The position numbers and the translations under genes were made by a program. From contig JAHBUK010000008.1 in the NCBI GenBank assembly GCA_019638115.1, positions 1 through 64,000 of the forward strand: a stretch of DNA of 64,000 bases, in the 5' to 3' direction. Under the pieces are notes generated by a model. The model saw nothing but the letters and a program-made list of their open reading frames with translations, was not told the DNA's origin and ran no database searches. Positions within the stretch are counted from its first letter, which is position 1. Each line of letters starts with the position of its first letter. This document shows positions 35,608 through 44,110 of this stretch, one piece after another. The stretch comes from Flavobacteriales bacterium (GTDB lineage: Bacteria > Bacteroidota > Bacteroidia > Flavobacteriales_F > PHOS-HE28).

Positions 35608-36185
35608 TTCCGGTAGCGGTCCACCCACAGGGTATCGGTCACATCGTGCAGCAGGCGGAAGGCATCCGGGCCGAGCGCCAGGTCCACCGAGTAGTTGAGG
35701 ATGCCATAGGACCCCAGAATGGCCATCTGCCGTTCGGACGGCATCATGGGTTTCTCGGCCCAGCCTTTCTGGGCATGGCTGCCATCGCGCACTTTATAGG
35801 GGTACTCCCAGAAACGCAGCTTCCACAGCTGGTCGAAGGGGGAGCAATCGGGCACGATGAAGGTGCTGTCGTACGGGTGTACACAGGCGCTCACATCGTA
35901 CTTGCGGAAGAGGTTCTCGGCGCTGGGGTTGGCCTTGCTGGCAATGGCGCCCTGCACTTGCGCCACGAACGCACTGCGGGAGAGGGGTTCGGCATGCACG
36001 ATGCGCTGATCGAGCTCCTGCACCAGAAAGAGGCTGAAGGGCTGGCTGCTGGGCCCGGTCATGAGGCCCACGCCGAAGGTCCAGGTGGCACGTGGCGCGG
36101 GTGGATCGCTGCGGCCGTCGCTGCCGCTTAGCAGCAGACCTGCCAGAAGGGCCAGGATCATGTGGCGCAGAGGGGGGAGGCGCAT
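35604..36185 (-). CDS. Secreted or lipid-free periplasmic protein of unknown function upstream of meaB
   Basis: The ATG at 36185 gives 193 residues with an N-terminal hydrophobic segment (MILALLAGLLLSGSDG). The mature part is globular with two or three Cys (YDVSACVHPYDSTFIVPDCSPFDQLWKLRFWEYPY, AILGSYGILNYSVDLALGPDAFRLLHDVTDTLW). I do not recognise the family. Context (ATGA overlap with meaB) suggests co-expression, not necessarily shared function. A perfect TATCTTTG box ends four bases before the ATG; if a leader is needed, translation could start at the internal ATG at 36161, which still leaves a signal-like helix. Confidence 0.7.
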   Translation of the reverse strand: MRLPPLRHMILALLAGLLLSGSDGRSDPPAPRATWTFGVGLMTGPSSQPFSLFLVQELDQRIVHAEPLSRSAFVAQVQGAIASKANPSAENLFRKYDVSACVHPYDSTFIVPDCSPFDQLWKLRFWEYPYKVRDGSHAQKGWAEKPMMPSERQMAILGSYGILNYSVDLALGPDAFRLLHDVTDTLWVDRYRK

Positions 36186-36189
36186 GGTC

Positions 36190-36197
36190 CAAAGATA
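36190..36197 (-). promoter_or_regulatory. Perfect -7 box TATCTTTG four bases before an ATG
   Basis: A full consensus match predicting transcription start at the ATG at 36185 (leaderless), for the small secreted protein-meaB pair. Confidence 0.55.
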
Positions 36198-36220
36198 CCG
36201 GCGTGGGGTGGCCCGTAAAG

Positions 36221-36254
36221 CAAAAGGGGCCATCCGTATGGACAGCCCCTTTTG
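36221..36254 (-). terminator. Terminator-like hairpin after large T9SS protein A
   Basis: CAAAAGGGGC (36221-36230) pairs with GCCCCTTTTG (36245-36254), with inner CCAT/ATGG pairing. On the minus strand the 3' arm ends in TTTTG. It lies 16 bases past the stop at 36270. Confidence 0.65.
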
Positions 36255-36269
36255 CAGATGCCCGATGGA

Positions 36270-39200
36270 TCAGTGCTTCACGAAGCGGGCGTTGCCCAAG
36301 CTGTTGCCCTTGGCATCGCGCAGGTCGATCACGTAGCTGCCGGCCTCCAAGCGGAAGAGGGGCACTTCCATGCGGTTCGGACCGCGATCGCCGGCTTCAC
36401 GGCCGGTGAGCACCACGCGGCCGCTGGCATCGGTAATGCGCCACTCAACGCTGCCTTCCTCCGTGCGCTCGAAGCCCACTTGGATCAGCTCGTCGGCCGG
36501 GTTGGGGAACACCTCCAGTTGTGGTGCCTGCGGGCGGTAGAACACCTCCACAACGTCGGAGTACTGGTGCGAGCCCAGTTGGTCCATCTGCTTGATGCGG
36601 TAGTAGGCCTTGCCCAGGATCGGGTCATCATCGCGGAAGCCATAACGCGTCATGCTCTGGCTCATGCCCAGTGCGTTCACGCGGCCAATGGTCGCAAAGT
36701 GCTCTCCATCGGTGGAGCGCTCCACATCGTAATGCACGGCGTATTGCTCGCTTAGGGTGGCCCAATCAACATCCACATGCCGGGGGCGGGCAATGGCTTC
36801 CACCAACATGTGGTCCACGGGCAGTACTATACAGTCTATCGAAGCCATGGGCTGGAAGGCCGGGTTGGTGGTGGTCTCCCATTCGATGCTGAAGTTCAGG
36901 CCCGTCATGCCCCAGTTGTCCACATATAGGATGTACACCTCGCCGGCCTGCACCGTCATGTGGCGGATCATGGGCGGACCTGCACCGCCCACGCTGGTGG
37001 GCAGGCTGTTGTTGAACTGCATGCCCTTGGGTTGGAAAACCGAGGCCCAGTTGCAGCGATAGGGCTGGTTGGGGGGCGGGCAGGTAAGGCCCGCGTAGGG
37101 ACCCCAAACGGCCCAGTCGAAGATGGTGAAGGGAGTACCCGACGGAATTGGCCACGGTTGCGGGTAGATGGTGAAGGCCAAGTTACCGGCTTCCTGAACG
37201 GTCCAGGTGTACCAGAGGCCCTGCCGCTCATTGGCCACCAAGCAGCCGCGGTTGCTTGCATTCAGGTCCACCACACCGCCGGTGTTCTGCGGCGCTTGGT
37301 TCACTTGCAAGTCTTGGCTGCACAGGGTCACCGCGCCCAAACAATCGCTCTGCGGTGCAGGCGGGGGCTGGCAATCCGCGGATTCGGCAAAGTGGATCCC
37401 TGATACAGGCGATGTTCCGCTCGAATATGCCTGAATGCCGAATTGGCTTATGTTGAAGGAGTTTTGATTCTGGAAGCCACCCACCGGGGTGTAGCTCACC
37501 GTGATCACTTGGCCCACGTTGGTGCCAATGTTCACGGATGCATTCGCCCCGTTCAAGGTGTAATTGGTGCAAACGGCACCCACGCAAACGGTCACGAAGC
37601 TGCCCTGCCATCCGTCACCCGCACTGTCGAAGAGGTTCAGCGTGTAGAAACAGTCCGTGGGCGGCGCGTCCGTGCGGCGTGCACAGATGCCGAAGTTGCC
37701 GTTGGGGTTGGCCGGTCCTTGGCGCCACACACGCACATACAAGGTCTGCCCAGCGAGGCCGGCATTGGTGTAGCTGATGTAGGGCATGTTGGAGCTGGTG
37801 GGGCCCTGTTGGCTGCCGTTGGTGGCACAGGCCACTTGGGTCAGGTTCAGGTTGCCACCGCCGCAAGTGCCGGTAGCCGAGTAGAGCGCTGCACCACCGT
37901 TCACCAAAGTGCCCACCTGGGTATCGATCTGAATGGTGCCGTTGGGCGGCATCACCACGCTGTACCACACGTCATCGTGCCAGTTGGCAGCGGAGCAGGT
38001 GGGGTTGGGGGTGCCGGCCGCAAATGTGCCACCTGCAAAGGGGTGCGTGGTGGGTGTTCCGCTCTCGTTGCTGGCGTTGCCGATGATGCAGCCATAGTTG
38101 GCGGTCAATGGAATGGCACCGCAGGGGTTGTCGTTAGGCGGTGGCTGGTTCAGCGTGGCGCAGATGCCGAAAGTGCCTTCCCACGGGGCCTTGTTCCAAA
38201 CGCGGATGTAGATGGTCTCGCCATTCACCAAGGTTATTGCGGGCACGCTGTTGATGCGCGGCATCAGGATGGCCGCCGTCTGGTTGTCGTTGCAGGCGAT
38301 CTGGGTGAAAGACCCCGTTCCGCAGGTACCTGCGGTAAGCCTGTACCAGGCCATGGCCCAGTCGTTCTGGGTGCCTGCTGCCGTGTTCACGGTTATGCCA
38401 TTGGCCACCATGTCCGGGGTTACCGTAATGGCGAACCACAGGTCGTTGTTGGCAGGAGCGCCGCAGCTTGGGCCACTGGCCGTGGGGCCGCTCAGGTTGG
38501 TGGCGTTGGCATTGCTGTAGGTGGTAAGACTGCAACTGAGCCCGACAGGCAGGGTTATGGCACCGCAGGGGTTGTCGTTCTCAGGCCGAATGGCTTCATA
38601 AGCACAAATGCTGAAGGTGCCGTTCTCGTTGCCGTTGCGTTCCCAGTAGCGGACATACACCGTATCTCCTGCGGTCAGACCTGCCGCGAAAGCATCGAAC
38701 GCCGAGGCGGGGGGGGAAGTGGCGCTGGTGGGGCCGTTCAAGGAACAGCTGTTGGCCAATTGTGTGAAGGTGCCATTGCAGGCCGTGGCCGTATAAATGG
38801 CATAACCGCCAGCGCAGAGGCTGCCGCTTTCTTCGGTGGAAATGCCGATCAAGCCGCTGGGGGGCACCGTGGTGGTGAACCACACGTCGTTCTGCAGCAG
38901 CGAAGGCTCGCCATTGGGGCAGACCGGCGCCAGGCCCGTGCCAGCAATGGTGCTCAGCGTGGCGGCCGTGTTGTTGGTGTTCAAAAAGCTGCAATTCACG
39001 CCCATGGGCAGATCGATCGCGCCACAGGGCTCATCGTTCACAGGCGTCGGCTCCGGAGCGATGCGTGTAATGGTCATCGTAAGGTTGGTGCCCAGCGGGA
39101 AGGGGTTGTTGCAGCTGCCGTCAAAGGCGTAGATACGACCCAGTCCGGAAGGCAGCACATGGGTGTAGGTGATCAGGGAAGGCCCCGGTGTTCCGGGATC

Positions 39201-39545
39201 TCCGCAACCGTTGTCATTGCAGGCCTGAGGCAGGACACCATTGTTATTCACATACAGAAAGGTGTTCTGCGTGTTGCCGCAAAGGCTGATGGTGTAGCGG
39301 TAGCCGTTTTGGAAGTATACCCGGTGGAACTGGTTATTGAAAAGGTTGGTGAACGTGCGGGTATCACCTTCATTGGCGAACCAAAGGGCATGATTGGCGG
39401 CACTTACAAGATTAGTCGCGCCAGTAGGTGCTGAAAAGGTGCAGTTCGGGCAAGAGGAACAATCCGGATCCTGTTGGGCATTGGCACCGAGGCTTATGAG
39501 TATCAGCGCGAGGGGCAGCAGGAAGCTGAGCTTGGGGGTCTTCAT
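36270..39545 (-). CDS. Large T9SS type A surface protein A (module A partner)
   Basis: The ATG at 39545 gives 1091 residues with a signal peptide (MKTPKLSFLLPLALILISLGANAQ). An N-terminal domain (DCSSCPNCTFSAPTG..FNNQFHRVYFQNG) comes first, then three domains that each begin NDxPCGAIxLPxGxxC and contain NDVWF or NDLWF. A DGDGW domain (CFYTLNLFDSAGDGWQGSFVTVC), the cluster's core module (SDCLGAVTLCSQ, SNRGCLVANERQGLWYTW, FDWAVWGPYAGLTCPPPNQPYRCNW), an FN3-like segment (DWATLSEQYAVHYDVERSTDGEHF) and a sorting domain (LEVFPNPADELIQVGF..RFVKH) follow. It is a full-length paralogue of protein B. Small protein A ends 11 bases upstream. Probable cell-surface protein; ligand unknown. Confidence 0.87.
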   Translation of the reverse strand: MKTPKLSFLLPLALILISLGANAQQDPDCSSCPNCTFSAPTGATNLVSAANHALWFANEGDTRTFTNLFNNQFHRVYFQNGYRYTISLCGNTQNTFLYVNNNGVLPQACNDNGCGDPGTPGPSLITYTHVLPSGLGRIYAFDGSCNNPFPLGTNLTMTITRIAPEPTPVNDEPCGAIDLPMGVNCSFLNTNNTAATLSTIAGTGLAPVCPNGEPSLLQNDVWFTTTVPPSGLIGISTEESGSLCAGGYAIYTATACNGTFTQLANSCSLNGPTSATSPPASAFDAFAAGLTAGDTVYVRYWERNGNENGTFSICAYEAIRPENDNPCGAITLPVGLSCSLTTYSNANATNLSGPTASGPSCGAPANNDLWFAITVTPDMVANGITVNTAAGTQNDWAMAWYRLTAGTCGTGSFTQIACNDNQTAAILMPRINSVPAITLVNGETIYIRVWNKAPWEGTFGICATLNQPPPNDNPCGAIPLTANYGCIIGNASNESGTPTTHPFAGGTFAAGTPNPTCSAANWHDDVWYSVVMPPNGTIQIDTQVGTLVNGGAALYSATGTCGGGNLNLTQVACATNGSQQGPTSSNMPYISYTNAGLAGQTLYVRVWRQGPANPNGNFGICARRTDAPPTDCFYTLNLFDSAGDGWQGSFVTVCVGAVCTNYTLNGANASVNIGTNVGQVITVSYTPVGGFQNQNSFNISQFGIQAYSSGTSPVSGIHFAESADCQPPPAPQSDCLGAVTLCSQDLQVNQAPQNTGGVVDLNASNRGCLVANERQGLWYTWTVQEAGNLAFTIYPQPWPIPSGTPFTIFDWAVWGPYAGLTCPPPNQPYRCNWASVFQPKGMQFNNSLPTSVGGAGPPMIRHMTVQAGEVYILYVDNWGMTGLNFSIEWETTTNPAFQPMASIDCIVLPVDHMLVEAIARPRHVDVDWATLSEQYAVHYDVERSTDGEHFATIGRVNALGMSQSMTRYGFRDDDPILGKAYYRIKQMDQLGSHQYSDVVEVFYRPQAPQLEVFPNPADELIQVGFERTEEGSVEWRITDASGRVVLTGREAGDRGPNRMEVPLFRLEAGSYVIDLRDAKGNSLGNARFVKH

Positions 39546-39556
39546 GGCTGCTCGGG

Positions 39557-40003
39557 TTATTGGTTGGGCACGTTTACAGGCAGTTCCATGGCCCGCTCGG
39601 GGTTGGCGGCGTTCCATTCGGCCACGGCGGCTTCGTAGCGTGCGCGGTCGCCTGCGGCATCACCGCTTACCAGGTACAAGGGCGAGCCATCGGGCGCGGT
39701 GGTAACGGGTGGCGGCGGGGTGCCGTCGGTGGTAAGCAGTACCACACCCTTGCCTACAATGGTGCTGTGGATCTCCGCCACGCTCACCTGGGGCGAGATC
39801 TTCACCTGCACCTGGGTGCGGTCGTCGGAGAAGTACACTGTGCTGTGCGGGTCCAGGTCGTTCACCGCTTCCATAACCTCACGCATGACGAGGAGATCGA
39901 CCGGCGAATCCGTCTGGAACCAGCGGAATACCTGGCTTTGCGCCTGCATGGCAAGCGGTGCAAAGAGCAGGAAAAGCAGTGGCAGCGAGTATCGTCTTAC
40001 CAT
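39557..40003 (-). CDS. Small secreted HMA/ferredoxin-fold-like protein A
   Basis: This 148-residue protein starts at the ATG at 40003 and has a signal peptide (MVRRYSLPLLFLLFAPLAMQAQ). Residues of about 32-95 predict helix-strand-strand-helix-strand (LLVMREVMEAVNDLDPHSTVYFSDD, TQVQVKISPQVSVAEIHSTIVGKGVVLL), resembling the heavy-metal-associated (HMA) ferredoxin-like fold without the CxxC metal site. A Pro-rich linker and a C-terminal motif (GDAAGDRARYEAAVAEWNAANPERAMEL) follow. Three paralogues with the same layout precede the other large proteins. No function is known; the fold is inferred from pattern only. Confidence 0.75.
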   Translation of the reverse strand: MVRRYSLPLLFLLFAPLAMQAQSQVFRWFQTDSPVDLLVMREVMEAVNDLDPHSTVYFSDDRTQVQVKISPQVSVAEIHSTIVGKGVVLLTTDGTPPPPVTTAPDGSPLYLVSGDAAGDRARYEAAVAEWNAANPERAMELPVNVPNQ

Positions 40004-40238
40004 ATGAGTAAGTCTTAATATTGGGATGAAACCCAGTTGAGGAACGACCAATGTAGCATTTGGTTGCCTCCATCTGCAAATCGAAGTTTTTACCAGGCTG
40101 TGGAAAACCGGGATACGGATTAAGCTGAGCCTCAAAGGGAGAGGGCGAATAGGGAAGGGGAGCTACGGGCAGGTTGTGGTACGAAAAAGGCCCGCCTCAA
40201 TGAGGCGGGCCTTTTCATACCGATCGTGGGCCGGTAGG
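40004..40238. other. 235-bp spacer between modules A and B
   Basis: It contains the module B terminator at 40185-40215 and presumably the module A promoter. I could not find a convincing TAnnTTTG box; TACATTGG near 40055 is the closest. Confidence 0.5.
40185..40215 (-). terminator. Strong terminator after large T9SS protein B
   Basis: AAAAGGCCCGCCTCA (40185-40199) and TGAGGCGGGCCTTTT (40201-40215) are perfect complements. The minus strand has a T-rich end on the 3' arm. It lies 24 bases past the stop codon. Confidence 0.75.
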
Positions 40239-43200
40239 TTACTGTTTCATGAAGCGGGCGGTACCGTGGGTGGAGCCATCGGGGGCCACCAGTTCCAGTA
40301 TGTAGCTGCCGGGTTCCAGCTGCTGCACACCAAGATCGATGCGGTTGCGACCGGGCATGGCGGCTTCGTTACCCTCCAGCACCCTGCGACCGCTGGCATC
40401 GGTCACACGCCAGCGCATGGCCTGCTCGCTGTAGGACTCGAACACCACGCGCAATCGGTCATCGGTGGGGTTGGGGTATACTTCCAACACACCCGGCCCC
40501 GGCTTGAATTGCACAGCAACGATGTCCGAGTAGCTGAACGCACCATCCTTGTCCTGTTGTTTCAGGCGGTAGTAGTTCATGCCCATGATGGGGTCCTCAT
40601 CGATTAGGTTGTAGTTGATGGTCTGCTGGCTTTCACCGGCTGCGGCAACACGTCCCACGGGTGCGAACTGCATTCCATCGGCCGAACGCTGCACCTCGAA
40701 ATGGTCGCTGTTGCGTTCGTTCACGGTCTTCCAGTGCAGGTCCACGTGGCGCAAGTAGGCCTGCGCATCGAATTCGGCCAGATCAACAGGCAACACGATG
40801 CAGCCTACGATGGAGCCATCGGGATTGTCGATGGGGTGAGGAGGGCATGTGCCATTACCTCCAGCCCAGTTCAAGTCGAACTGGACACCGTTCATGGAGT
40901 AGTTGTCGATGTACAAGAGGTACACATCGCCCGGGGCCACTGTGAGGTGGCGAACGAAACCGCTTCCGAAGGACCCTTCACTGGTGGGAAGGGCTCCGTT
41001 GATGGCCAGTCCGGTAGGCGCACCGGAGAAACTCGGTGCCGCCCAGGAACAACGGATGGGCGGGCCGGGAGGGGGGCAGGTAAGGCCGGTCAGGGGCCCC
41101 CACACCGCGAAGTCGTAATCGGCACCACCGGTAGGCACGATGGAGAAGGCTACATTGCCCGCACACAGGGTGCTGAAGGTGTACCAGAGGCCTTGGCGCT
41201 CGTTGGCGGACAGACATCCGCGGTTACTGGCGTTGAGGTCCACCACGCCACCGGTGTTGGTGGGGTTTTGGTTCACTTGGATGTTCTGGCTGCAGAGTGT
41301 TACGGCACCCAGGCAATCGCTTTGCGGGGCAGGTGGGGGTTCGCAATCAGCAACTTCGCCGAAGTGGAAACCATTGGTGGGGCTGGTGCCACTGATGTAC
41401 ACCGGCTGGCCGAACTGGGTAAGGGTGAAGGAGTTCTGGTTCTGGAAGCCACCCACAGCCGTGTAGCTGATGGTGATCAACTGGCCGATGTTGGTGCCGA
41501 TGTTGATGGAGGCGTTGGCACCGTTCACCGTGTAATTGTTGCAAACACCTGCCACGCAAACCGTTACGAAGCTGCCCTGCCAACCATCACCACCGCTATC
41601 GTTGAGGGTAAGGGTGTAGAAGCAGTTGGTAGGTGGCGGATCGGTACGACGTGCACAGATGCCGAAGTTGCCGTTGGGGTTGGCCGGTCCTTGGCGCCAC
41701 ACGCGCACATAGAGCGTTTGGCCAGCGAGTCCAGCATTGCTGTAGTTCAGGTAGGGCATGTTCGAACTGGTGGGGCCCTGCTGGCTGCCATTGTTGGCGC
41801 AGGCTACCTGGGTGAGTGTCAGGTTACCTCCACCGCAGCTACCCGTTGCCGAGTACAATGCAGCCCCACCATTTATCAAGGTGCCAAGCTGGGTATCGAT
41901 CTGGATCACGCCGTTCGGGGGCATCACCACGGAGTACCACACGTCGTTGAAGAAGCTGGCCTGGCAGGTGGGTGTGGCGCCCGTGGCGAAACTGCCGTTG
42001 GGGAAGGGCGAAATGGTGTTGGTGGCGCTCTCGTTGCTTCCGTTGCTCAGGATGCAGCCGAAATTCACGGTAAGCGGGATGGCACCGCAGGGGTCGTCGT
42101 TGGGCGGTGGCTGGTTCAGCGTGGCACAGATGCCGAAGGTGCCCTCCCAGGGTGCCGTGTTCCACACGCGGATGTAGATGGTCTCTCCGTTCACCAAGGG
42201 CACGCCAGGCACGCTGTTGATACGGGGCATCGGGTTACTGCCGCTCTGGTTGGCGTTGCAGGCGATCGCAGTGAGGCTGCCGCTGCCACAGGGTCCGGTA
42301 AGGCGGTACCAAGCCATGTCCCAGTTGTTCTGCGTGCCAGCCGTGGTATTGATGGTGATGCCGTTGGTGACCATGGCTGGCGTAACCGTTACGGCGAACC
42401 ACAGGTCGTTGTTGGGGGCCGTGCCACAGCCGGGGGCGCCCGCCGTGGGGCCGCTCAGGTTGGTGGCGTTGGCGTTGCTGTAGGAGGTGAAGGAGCAACC
42501 CACGTTCACCGGCAGGTCGATCGCTCCGCAGGGGTTGTCGTTCACCGGGCGCTGGGCCTCGTAGGCGCAGATGCTGAAGGTGCCGTTCTCGTTGCCTTGG
42601 CGTTCCCAGTAGCGGATGTACACCGTGGCACCTACAGGAAGACCAGCGGCGAAAGCATCATAAACTGAAGCTGGGTCTTGGTTCGGTCCGGTGGGTGCCC
42701 CCAAGGTGCAACTGTTGGGCAGTAGTGTAAGTCCGGAGCACGCGCCGGAATACAGAGCGAAACCACCTGCGCACAAGCTGCCGCTTTCTTCCGTGGTAAT
42801 TCCGATCAAGCCACTGGCAGGTACGGTGGTGCTGAACCAAATGTCGTTTTGGATCAAAGAAGGCTCCGCTCCGCAGATGCCGGTCACATATCCCGGTGTA
42901 AGCGTTGCCCCAATGCTATTGCCCACGATGAATGAGCACGTGGTTCCCATTGGGAGTTGCTGCGCCAGAGTTATGTCGCATGGGTCATCGTTGGGCGGAG
43001 GTGGCAGTGGTGCAATACGCGTGATCGTCAATGAAATAGCCGAGGTAAGAGGCGTGTTGCAGGCCCCCTCGTAGGCATAAAGACGGCCAAGACCGGACAA
43101 TGCTTCATGCGTGTAAATGATCTGGGATGCACCTCCGACCGGGCCGCAACCGTCGTCATCACAGGCGTAGTTGAGCAGACCGTTGTTGTTCACGTACAAC

Positions 43201-43484
43201 ACGGTGTTCATGGGGGCTCCGCACAAACTGATGAGGTAGCGGGCACCCTGCAGGAAGTACACCCGGTGGAACTGGTTGTTGAACGTGGTAGGAAACGTTC
43301 GGGTATCTCCAACGTTGCTGAACCAAGTGGTGTGGTTGGCTGCGGAAACCAAGGTGCTGGCGCCGGTGGGCACGGTAAAGGTGCACGCGCAGTTCGTGCA
43401 ATTTTCATTCTGGATCTGTGCCGTAGCAGAACCTGCCACAAGCATTACCAGCGGCAGGGCGAAGCGGAGTATCGATGTCCTCAT
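40239..43484 (-). CDS. Large T9SS type A surface protein B (module B partner)
   Basis: This 1081-residue protein has a signal peptide (residues 1-22, SATAQ). Domains in order: N-terminal domain 28-155 (CTNCACTFTVPTG); three NDxPC domains at about 163-308, 313-457 and 460-615; a DGDGW domain 620-705 (CFYTLTLNDSGGDGWQGSF); the core module 720-880 (DCLGAVTLCSQ, SNRGCLSANERQGLWYTF, DYDFAVWGPL, CPPPGPPIRCSW, DVYLLYIDNYSMNGVQFDLNW); an FN3-like segment 897-985; and a type A sorting domain 1000-1081 (YPNPTDDRLRVVF..ARFMKQ). It is collinear with protein A over its whole length, including an identical 53-nucleotide tract. Small protein B ends 12 bases upstream. Confidence 0.87.
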   Translation of the reverse strand: MRTSILRFALPLVMLVAGSATAQIQNENCTNCACTFTVPTGASTLVSAANHTTWFSNVGDTRTFPTTFNNQFHRVYFLQGARYLISLCGAPMNTVLYVNNNGLLNYACDDDGCGPVGGASQIIYTHEALSGLGRLYAYEGACNTPLTSAISLTITRIAPLPPPPNDDPCDITLAQQLPMGTTCSFIVGNSIGATLTPGYVTGICGAEPSLIQNDIWFSTTVPASGLIGITTEESGSLCAGGFALYSGACSGLTLLPNSCTLGAPTGPNQDPASVYDAFAAGLPVGATVYIRYWERQGNENGTFSICAYEAQRPVNDNPCGAIDLPVNVGCSFTSYSNANATNLSGPTAGAPGCGTAPNNDLWFAVTVTPAMVTNGITINTTAGTQNNWDMAWYRLTGPCGSGSLTAIACNANQSGSNPMPRINSVPGVPLVNGETIYIRVWNTAPWEGTFGICATLNQPPPNDDPCGAIPLTVNFGCILSNGSNESATNTISPFPNGSFATGATPTCQASFFNDVWYSVVMPPNGVIQIDTQLGTLINGGAALYSATGSCGGGNLTLTQVACANNGSQQGPTSSNMPYLNYSNAGLAGQTLYVRVWRQGPANPNGNFGICARRTDPPPTNCFYTLTLNDSGGDGWQGSFVTVCVAGVCNNYTVNGANASINIGTNIGQLITISYTAVGGFQNQNSFTLTQFGQPVYISGTSPTNGFHFGEVADCEPPPAPQSDCLGAVTLCSQNIQVNQNPTNTGGVVDLNASNRGCLSANERQGLWYTFSTLCAGNVAFSIVPTGGADYDFAVWGPLTGLTCPPPGPPIRCSWAAPSFSGAPTGLAINGALPTSEGSFGSGFVRHLTVAPGDVYLLYIDNYSMNGVQFDLNWAGGNGTCPPHPIDNPDGSIVGCIVLPVDLAEFDAQAYLRHVDLHWKTVNERNSDHFEVQRSADGMQFAPVGRVAAAGESQQTINYNLIDEDPIMGMNYYRLKQQDKDGAFSYSDIVAVQFKPGPGVLEVYPNPTDDRLRVVFESYSEQAMRWRVTDASGRRVLEGNEAAMPGRNRIDLGVQQLEPGSYILELVAPDGSTHGTARFMKQ

Positions 43485-43496
43485 GGTATGCTTGGC

Positions 43497-43928
43497 TTAT
43501 TCGATGATGATGGGCAGGATCTCGATGGGTTCGTCGGCATGCTGGGCGTTCCACAGTTGCACAGCGGCGGCGTAGCGGGCTTGGTCGCCAGCGGGGTCGC
43601 CGGTGATCACGAAGAGTGGTTTGCCATCGGCGGTGGCCGTGGGGCCGTTGTTGGCAGTGCCCACATTGGGTGTGCCATCGAGCAGGGCCAGACCGGCACC
43701 GGCTATTGCGCCGCGCAGTTCCGCCTCGCTCACATTGCTGCGCACATGCAACAGGCGCATGCCATCGTCCTGGTACACATTGGCGTTGGGGTCAATGTCC
43801 ACCACGGCCTGGATCACGAATTTCAGTTGGGCCCGGTCGTAAGCCTCGGCGGCTTCGAAGTAGTGGTTGCTCTGTGCCATGGCCCAGGAGGCTGGGGCAA
43901 TGAACAGCATCATCAGCAGGCTTCTCAT
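43497..43928 (-). CDS. Small secreted HMA/ferredoxin-fold-like protein B
   Basis: This 143-residue protein starts at the ATG at 43928 (signal peptide MRSLLMMLFIAPASWAMAQ). The core AQLKFVIQAVVDIDPNANVYQDD plus RLLHVRSNVSEAELRGAIAGAGLALL has the same helix-strand-strand-helix-strand pattern as proteins A, C and D, without Cys ligands. After a Gly/Asn/Thr-rich linker (GTPNVGTANNGPTA) comes the shared C-terminal motif FVITGDPAGDQARYAAAVQLWNAQHADEPIEIL. It ends 12 bases before the gene for large protein B, so the two are surely co-transcribed. Function unknown. Confidence 0.75.
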   Translation of the reverse strand: MRSLLMMLFIAPASWAMAQSNHYFEAAEAYDRAQLKFVIQAVVDIDPNANVYQDDGMRLLHVRSNVSEAELRGAIAGAGLALLDGTPNVGTANNGPTATADGKPLFVITGDPAGDQARYAAAVQLWNAQHADEPIEILPIIIE

Positions 43929-43965
43929 GGTCTGGCTGGTAGTTGATGGATTGACGGAACGCGCG

Positions 43966-43973
43966 TAAAAATA
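43966..43973 (-). promoter_or_regulatory. Possible -7 box TATTTTTA for module B
   Basis: A seven-of-eight match to TAnnTTTG, 37 bases before the ATG at 43928, in the A/T-richest part of the spacer. Confidence 0.3.
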
Positions 43974-44110
43974 CACTTTCAGTGAACGATCACCTAATGA
44001 ACAAGGTTCACCCCTTGTGTACAGGTGGACGTGCAAAAGCGGAAAGGTTGCCTGTTAACGCATTGTCCACTTCGCTCCGAACAAGGAAAGCCAAGGAGCT
44101 TCGGGAGGTC

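Noticed and set aside
37443..39434. 663-codon plus-strand open frame opposite large protein A
   Set aside because: It lies wholly within the minus-strand T9SS gene; the product is low in structure and shows no family motif.
40701..42668. 655-codon plus-strand open frame opposite large protein B
   Set aside because: It parallels the shadow in protein A because A and B are paralogues; similarity between the two shadows comes from the true genes.
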